Source: JACCQS01 sp963766765 (GTDB lineage: Bacteria; Actinomycetota; Actinomycetes; Mycobacteriales; Geodermatophilaceae). Taken from it: 64,000 nt of DNA. Below the pieces are notes generated by a model that was not told where the DNA came from, did no database searches, and saw only the letters and a program-made list of their open reading frames with translations. Below, piece after piece: positions 60,446-64,000 of this stretch; the stretch's first letter is position 1; each line of letters opens with the position of its first letter. Both the position numbers and the translations under genes were made by a program. The stretch is from NCBI GenBank assembly GCA_963766765.1, contig CAVYBR010000012.1, positions 29,070-93,069 on the forward strand. Direction: 5' to 3'.

Positions 60446-62310
60446 CGGGCCAACGCCGGATCGGCCATACGCAGGACGTCGGCAAGGACGGTGATCCGCT
60501 GCTGCAAGGTGGCACGTCGCGCATCGGCTGCCGGCCCGGTGAGCGCCGCATTCGCCTGTGCCTGCTGGGCGAGTTCGGACGCGGTCCTGGACAGCTCGGC
60601 CATCCGATCGGTGAAGTGACTTCGCAACTGCTGTTGCATGGTGCGTAGTGACGTTGACAGCTCGTTGGCTGTCTCGAACTGCACATCGTCGGCGAACTGG
60701 CGTACGGCCTGGCGCAGCTTTTGCCGTTGCGCTGCGAGCCGACGTTTGCGTCCGTCGAGCATCGTCCGGCCGCCGGAGAACAGGCCGAAGCCGATCAGGA
60801 AGGGGTTGGTCAGGATCACGGCACCGGCCGCAGCGGGCAACACCATCTGCAGCAGCGCGAGGACCATGATCCCGCCCTGAGCACCACGCAAGCCGTCGAA
60901 CGCCTGGCCGACGCCCGCACTCATCCGCCGGCTCACACCGGGTTTGAGGTCGGCCGGCATCGCCCGCCAGAGTGCGGAAACATCCAGGCTCGGGACGAGC
61001 CCACCGAGTGCCGGACCGGACACCTCCGCGCGGAGCAGCGCCTCGATCTCGGCCTGGATTGCCGTGCCGCCATCAGTCAGTGCGCTGAACGTGTCGGTCA
61101 CCGCCACGGCGACGTCGCGTTGAATGTCGCGGGCCGAGGAATCCCACTGGGCGGCGTTGCTGAGTTTCTCCACCGACTCCTCGAAGTCTCGGGCGATGTC
61201 GCGCATGGCGCCCTTGAAGCGGTAGTTGACCTCGGCGCCGAGTTCGGCGAGCCGATCGGCCAGCAGCACGTTCCAGCGCGCTGCCGGGCCACGTAGGTGT
61301 TCGAGTTCGGCTCGGCTCCGCTCGAGCTCGGCGAGTCCGGCGCTGACCGTGGACGGATCGTTGAGCAGGTCGAACTCGGTACGGTCGGCGGCCAGCACCT
61401 GATCGAGTGCGGTTCGCCCCTCGCGTACGGCGTGCGCCGCCCCGGCGGCGCGGGCCTCGTCGAGAACGTCCTCATGCACGATCCGCAGCAATTCCGGAAA
61501 GCCGCTCTCGGCGTTGAGCTCGCGATCGGCGGTTCGGAGCGCAAGCATGCGCAGCTTGGACGACAGGGGGACGATCCTCGCTGCCACCCCGGCCCGGCGC
61601 AGATGCCCCTCGTTGATCGTGGCGATGCGCCGCCAGTCCGGATGCAGATCAGTCTTGGTCAAGCAGAAGACCACCGTCGGGCAGTGGCTGACTGCGCGCC
61701 GCAGGAACTCGAGCTCAGGTGCCGACAGCTCCATCGATGCGTCGCTGACGAACAGCAGCGCGTCCGCGTAGGGCAGGAACGCCAGCGTCGCGGCGGCATG
61801 CCCCGCGCCCAGCCCGCCCATGCCAGGCGTGTCGACCAGCATCAGACCCCGGTCGAGCAGCGGGTTCGGCAGTGCGACATCGACCCGGTCGATGCGTCGC
61901 GAGTTGTCCGGGTTGCCCTGCTCGGAAACGTAGGAGGCCAGCGCCTCATTTGCCACGATCTCGTTCAGCTTCTGGTCGCCGTCGCGACGGTGCACCACCG
62001 TCTGGGCAGGGTCGCCGTGGTGCAGAACGGTGATGGCTGAGGTGGCCAAGTCGTCGTCGACCGGACACACCTCCTGCCCGATCAGTGCGTTGACCAGCGA
62101 ACTCTTGCCCTGCTTGAACTCGCCGACGATGCAGATGAGGGTCGCCGGCCGACGCAGCCGTGCGGCCGCGACGTCGACGCGAGTGGCCAGGTCCGTACGG
62201 CCAAGCGATCGGAGCACCCTAGCTGCGTCCGCGCAGAACTGCGCTTCGCCCGCGATCGACGAGCTCGTTGATTCGGCAGTCGCGGGCGGCGCCGCGGCGG
62301 CGGTCGTCAT
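60442..62310 (-). CDS. dynamin-like GTPase, IniA-like
   Basis: This 622-residue dynamin-like GTPase has a G1 motif ICIVGEFKQGKSSLVNALIG at residues 59-78, G3 LVDTPGMGGLG, and G4 CLTKTDLHPD. Helical stalk segments follow, and a hydrophobic stretch GGIMVLALLQMVLPAAAGAV near residue 480-510 suits insertion into the membrane. Mycobacterial IniA, about 640 residues, remodels membranes during cell-wall stress. The start ATG 62310 overlaps the TGA of the Hsp70-like gene. This order makes membrane repair or remodelling the likely job of the operon; the stress signal is not known. Confidence 0.87.
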   Translation of the reverse strand: MTTAAAAPPATAESTSSSIAGEAQFCADAARVLRSLGRTDLATRVDVAAARLRRPATLICIVGEFKQGKSSLVNALIGQEVCPVDDDLATSAITVLHHGDPAQTVVHRRDGDQKLNEIVANEALASYVSEQGNPDNSRRIDRVDVALPNPLLDRGLMLVDTPGMGGLGAGHAAATLAFLPYADALLFVSDASMELSAPELEFLRRAVSHCPTVVFCLTKTDLHPDWRRIATINEGHLRRAGVAARIVPLSSKLRMLALRTADRELNAESGFPELLRIVHEDVLDEARAAGAAHAVREGRTALDQVLAADRTEFDLLNDPSTVSAGLAELERSRAELEHLRGPAARWNVLLADRLAELGAEVNYRFKGAMRDIARDFEESVEKLSNAAQWDSSARDIQRDVAVAVTDTFSALTDGGTAIQAEIEALLRAEVSGPALGGLVPSLDVSALWRAMPADLKPGVSRRMSAGVGQAFDGLRGAQGGIMVLALLQMVLPAAAGAVILTNPFLIGFGLFSGGRTMLDGRKRRLAAQRQKLRQAVRQFADDVQFETANELSTSLRTMQQQLRSHFTDRMAELSRTASELAQQAQANAALTGPAADARRATLQQRITVLADVLRMADPALAR

Positions 62311-64000
62311 GGCTGGCTGATCACGATCTGGCCGGCCGGATCACCGGCGGTGGAGCCGACGTCGAAGACGATCTGTTCAGCGCCGTCGGGCACGACGAAA
62401 CCGACCTCGAGGGTGACCGTCGCCCCGGCTTCGACGATCCCGCTCGAACTGGTCCAGGGAGTGACCGAGACCCCGTCGACCACGAGACGCAGGTCAGTGC
62501 TGACCCAGTTGACGCCACCCGGGCACTCGCATGCGTTCGCGGTCAGGGACACCGTCAAGGCCAGGTAGGACGTACCGACGTCTGCGCGGCGGTCAGCGGC
62601 GCTCAGACCTACGGGGCCCTCTTCGATACCTCTGTCGAAGGACAGCACTGCGTCATCGACGACGTAGGTGAACGTCGCGACGGGGCCGATGAATGTCGCG
62701 GTACCGGCGGCTGTGACGGTGCTTGGGGCCGCTGTTATCGCAGACCCATCGGCGAGGGCGAGTTCCAGCGGCACCTTGCCTGGGGCATCGATGGTCAGGC
62801 TGGCGCTGTCGAGCGGGCTGTCACCGGCCTCGGGGAAGACGATTTCAACCTCGCCGGTGGTGCCTGGTTCCACCGACTGGGTGTTGAGCCGCTCTGCGCC
62901 TGCCACGATGTCGCCGTTGTCCAGCCCGAGTGTGTACCGCAGCTCACCGATGTGCACCGAGCTGGCGGTCAGCCGGTTGTGCAGGTGCACAGGCACGACC
63001 AGCGACGAGCCGTCGGATTTCGGGGCGCCGACAGCGACCTCGAGTTCGCCGAACGTCGCGGCGCCCGAGGAAGCGGTTGGTGCGGGGCCAGCGCTGGCCG
63101 CGGGCGCGGATGTCGCGGCGGAAGTGCTCGTCGATGCGGTTGCTATGTCGCCCGGGTCGTCGCCTTCGTCGCGCAACAGCAGGTAGCCGACGCCGGCGAG
63201 CACGAGAGCGAGAACCAGAGCGCCGACCAGCAGCAGTCGACGCGATCGGCCCCGACCTGCGGCAGCGCCAGGTTGTCCGGCTACCCCTGACGACTCAGGG
63301 TGGCCCTGAGTCGAAACATTCGCATCAGGGGCGCCCTGAGTCGGTGCAGGCGAATGAGGGGCGCCCTGAGTCGGTGCAGGCGAATGAGGGGGGCCCTCAG
63401 TCGAAACAGTCGCATCAGGGGCGCCCTGAGTCGGTGCAGGCGAATGAGGGGGGCCCTCAGTCGAAACAGTCGCATCAGGGTGGCCCTGAGTCGGTGCAGG
63501 CGAAGAGGGTGGCCCTGAGTCGGTGCAGACGAATGAGGGTGGCCCTCAGTCCACGCGGGGTGGGCGGACACCTGTTCGCCGAGCACGGGACGGACCAGCT
63601 GAGCGGCGCCAAGCGAAACGCTGTGCTTCGGGTGCGCGTCCAAGGCAACTGGTCGGCCGGTGGCATCCCGGACCATCTGCCGGACGAGCGGGATGTGCGA
63701 GGTTCCGCCGACCGCAGGACTCGAGTGATGCCGTCCATGCCGATGCCGGCTGACCGTACGGCCCGCTGCAGGGCCTCGATCGTCTCCGTGACCGAGGCCG
63801 GATGAGTGCCTCGAAGCCGGAGCGCGTCACTCGTACCTCTGTGGAGAGGTTGGGCAGCGCCACAGGAATGCTGACATCGGTGTCAGAGGACAGCGCCTCC
63901 TTGGCCTGCCGGCACTCGTCCCGCAATCGCGCGAGCGCACCCCGAGTCGTCGGGTCTTCGACGTCGAGCGCGGCGAGGGCACCGCCGAGGGACTCATCCA
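62307..64000 (-). CDS. Hsp70-like protein with repetitive linker, one membrane segment and extracellular domain (5' partial, frameshifted)
   Basis: The 5' end lies beyond the window. The part present begins inside an Hsp70 ATPase domain (DECRQAKEALSSDTDVSIPV, RVTRSGFEALI, GMDGITRVL, then VALDAHPKHSVSLGAAQL), with shifts near 63800 and 63700. A Pro/Thr/Gln-rich linker of 10-residue repeats (TQGAPHSPAP type) is encoded by the 30-bp array at 63291-63551, one unit of which lacks a base. The segment RRLLLVGALVLALVLAGVGY is the membrane helix, followed by an extracellular domain of about 280 residues with one CEC pair. It is coupled by ATGA to the IniA-like gene. The sensor or chaperone role at the membrane is inferred. 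Confidence 0.7.
63291..63551. repeat. 30-bp tandem repeat, about nine units, inside the Hsp70-like gene
   Basis: Units start every 30 bases from 63291, except for a 29-base unit at 63501. The core is AGGGNGGCCCTGAGTC (or CTCAG), with variable outer bases. Each 30-bp unit encodes ten residues in the open frame of the Hsp70-like protein. The same family is at 39561-39672 outside a gene. Confidence 0.85.

Noticed and set aside
63291..63551. CRISPR array
   Set aside because: The regular 30-base period has no unique spacers of constant length between identical repeats, and no cas genes are near; it is a tandem repeat read as protein.
1..64000. tRNA, rRNA or tmRNA genes
   Set aside because: No cloverleaf-like or conserved RNA sequence was recognised by eye; a tRNAscan or Rfam search was not possible.

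Overview
The window is a high-GC actinomycete chromosome segment. Evidence for this is the strong G/C third-position bias, the many GTG and TTG starts, the 1654-residue NAD-glutamate dehydrogenase, the otsA/otsB and trehalose-synthase-like genes, a TIGR03885-like flavin oxidoreductase and an iniA/iniC-like dynamin pair. The order within Actinomycetes cannot be fixed from the sequence alone. About a dozen otherwise well-conserved genes are split by single-base frameshifts, often in G/C runs. Uncorrected assembly indels are therefore more likely than mass gene decay, although a few loci (8.2 kb, 44.7-46.1 kb) look like real remnants.

Region 1 (0-13.5 kb) is an aromatic-acid catabolic island. 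It carries an MFS transporter, an FAD ferredoxin reductase, a 4,5-dihydroxyphthalate-decarboxylase-like protein, a LigJ-like 4-oxalomesaconate hydratase, a LigK-like aldolase, a zinc alcohol dehydrogenase, a second damaged decarboxylase paralogue, an RpiB-like isomerase, a TSUP permease, a Cys-nucleophile alpha/beta hydrolase, a PanB-like enzyme, a phthalate-4,5-dioxygenase-like Rieske oxygenase with its own [2Fe-2S] ferredoxin, and a divergent FCD-type GntR regulator. Two 19-bp sites that match at 15 of 19 positions, in the two divergent intergenic gaps, are the probable operators. The implied route is phthalate (or a relative) to 4,5-dihydroxyphthalate to protocatechuate, then the lower 4,5-cleavage pathway. 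The ring-cleavage and LigC/LigI steps are not in the window.

Region 2 (13.5-31 kb) is mostly housekeeping and stress functions: NAD-GDH, a DUF559 protein flanked by two repeat copies, an ALDH7-type dehydrogenase, a DEAD-box helicase, a duplicated uracil-DNA-glycosylase-like protein, a trehalose-synthase-like GH13 enzyme with a flavin oxidoreductase, ArsR/SRPBCC pairs and small proteins. Region 3 (31-48 kb) has a large LuxR-type ATPase regulator, an S41 peptidase plus amidohydrolase pair, phosphoglucomutase, an AAA ATPase, a degenerate class III cyclase/ATPase/TPR regulator, a His/Asp repeat protein and an ABC exporter. Region 4 (48-57 kb) holds a lipoprotein, a complete TctABC tripartite transporter, a DinB protein, otsAB, a VOC protein and an alpha-methylacyl-CoA-racemase-like CoA transferase.

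Region 5 (57-64 kb, minus strand) is the most unusual part. It is a tightly overlapping operon encoding an Hsp70-like protein joined by a repetitive Pro-rich linker and one membrane segment to an extracellular domain, followed by IniA-like and IniC-like dynamin GTPases and a highly repetitive acidic protein. The DNA of the linker is a 30-bp tandem array whose relative also sits in the gap upstream of phosphoglucomutase. Two other palindrome families occupy intergenic gaps at 23.4 and 37.8 kb.
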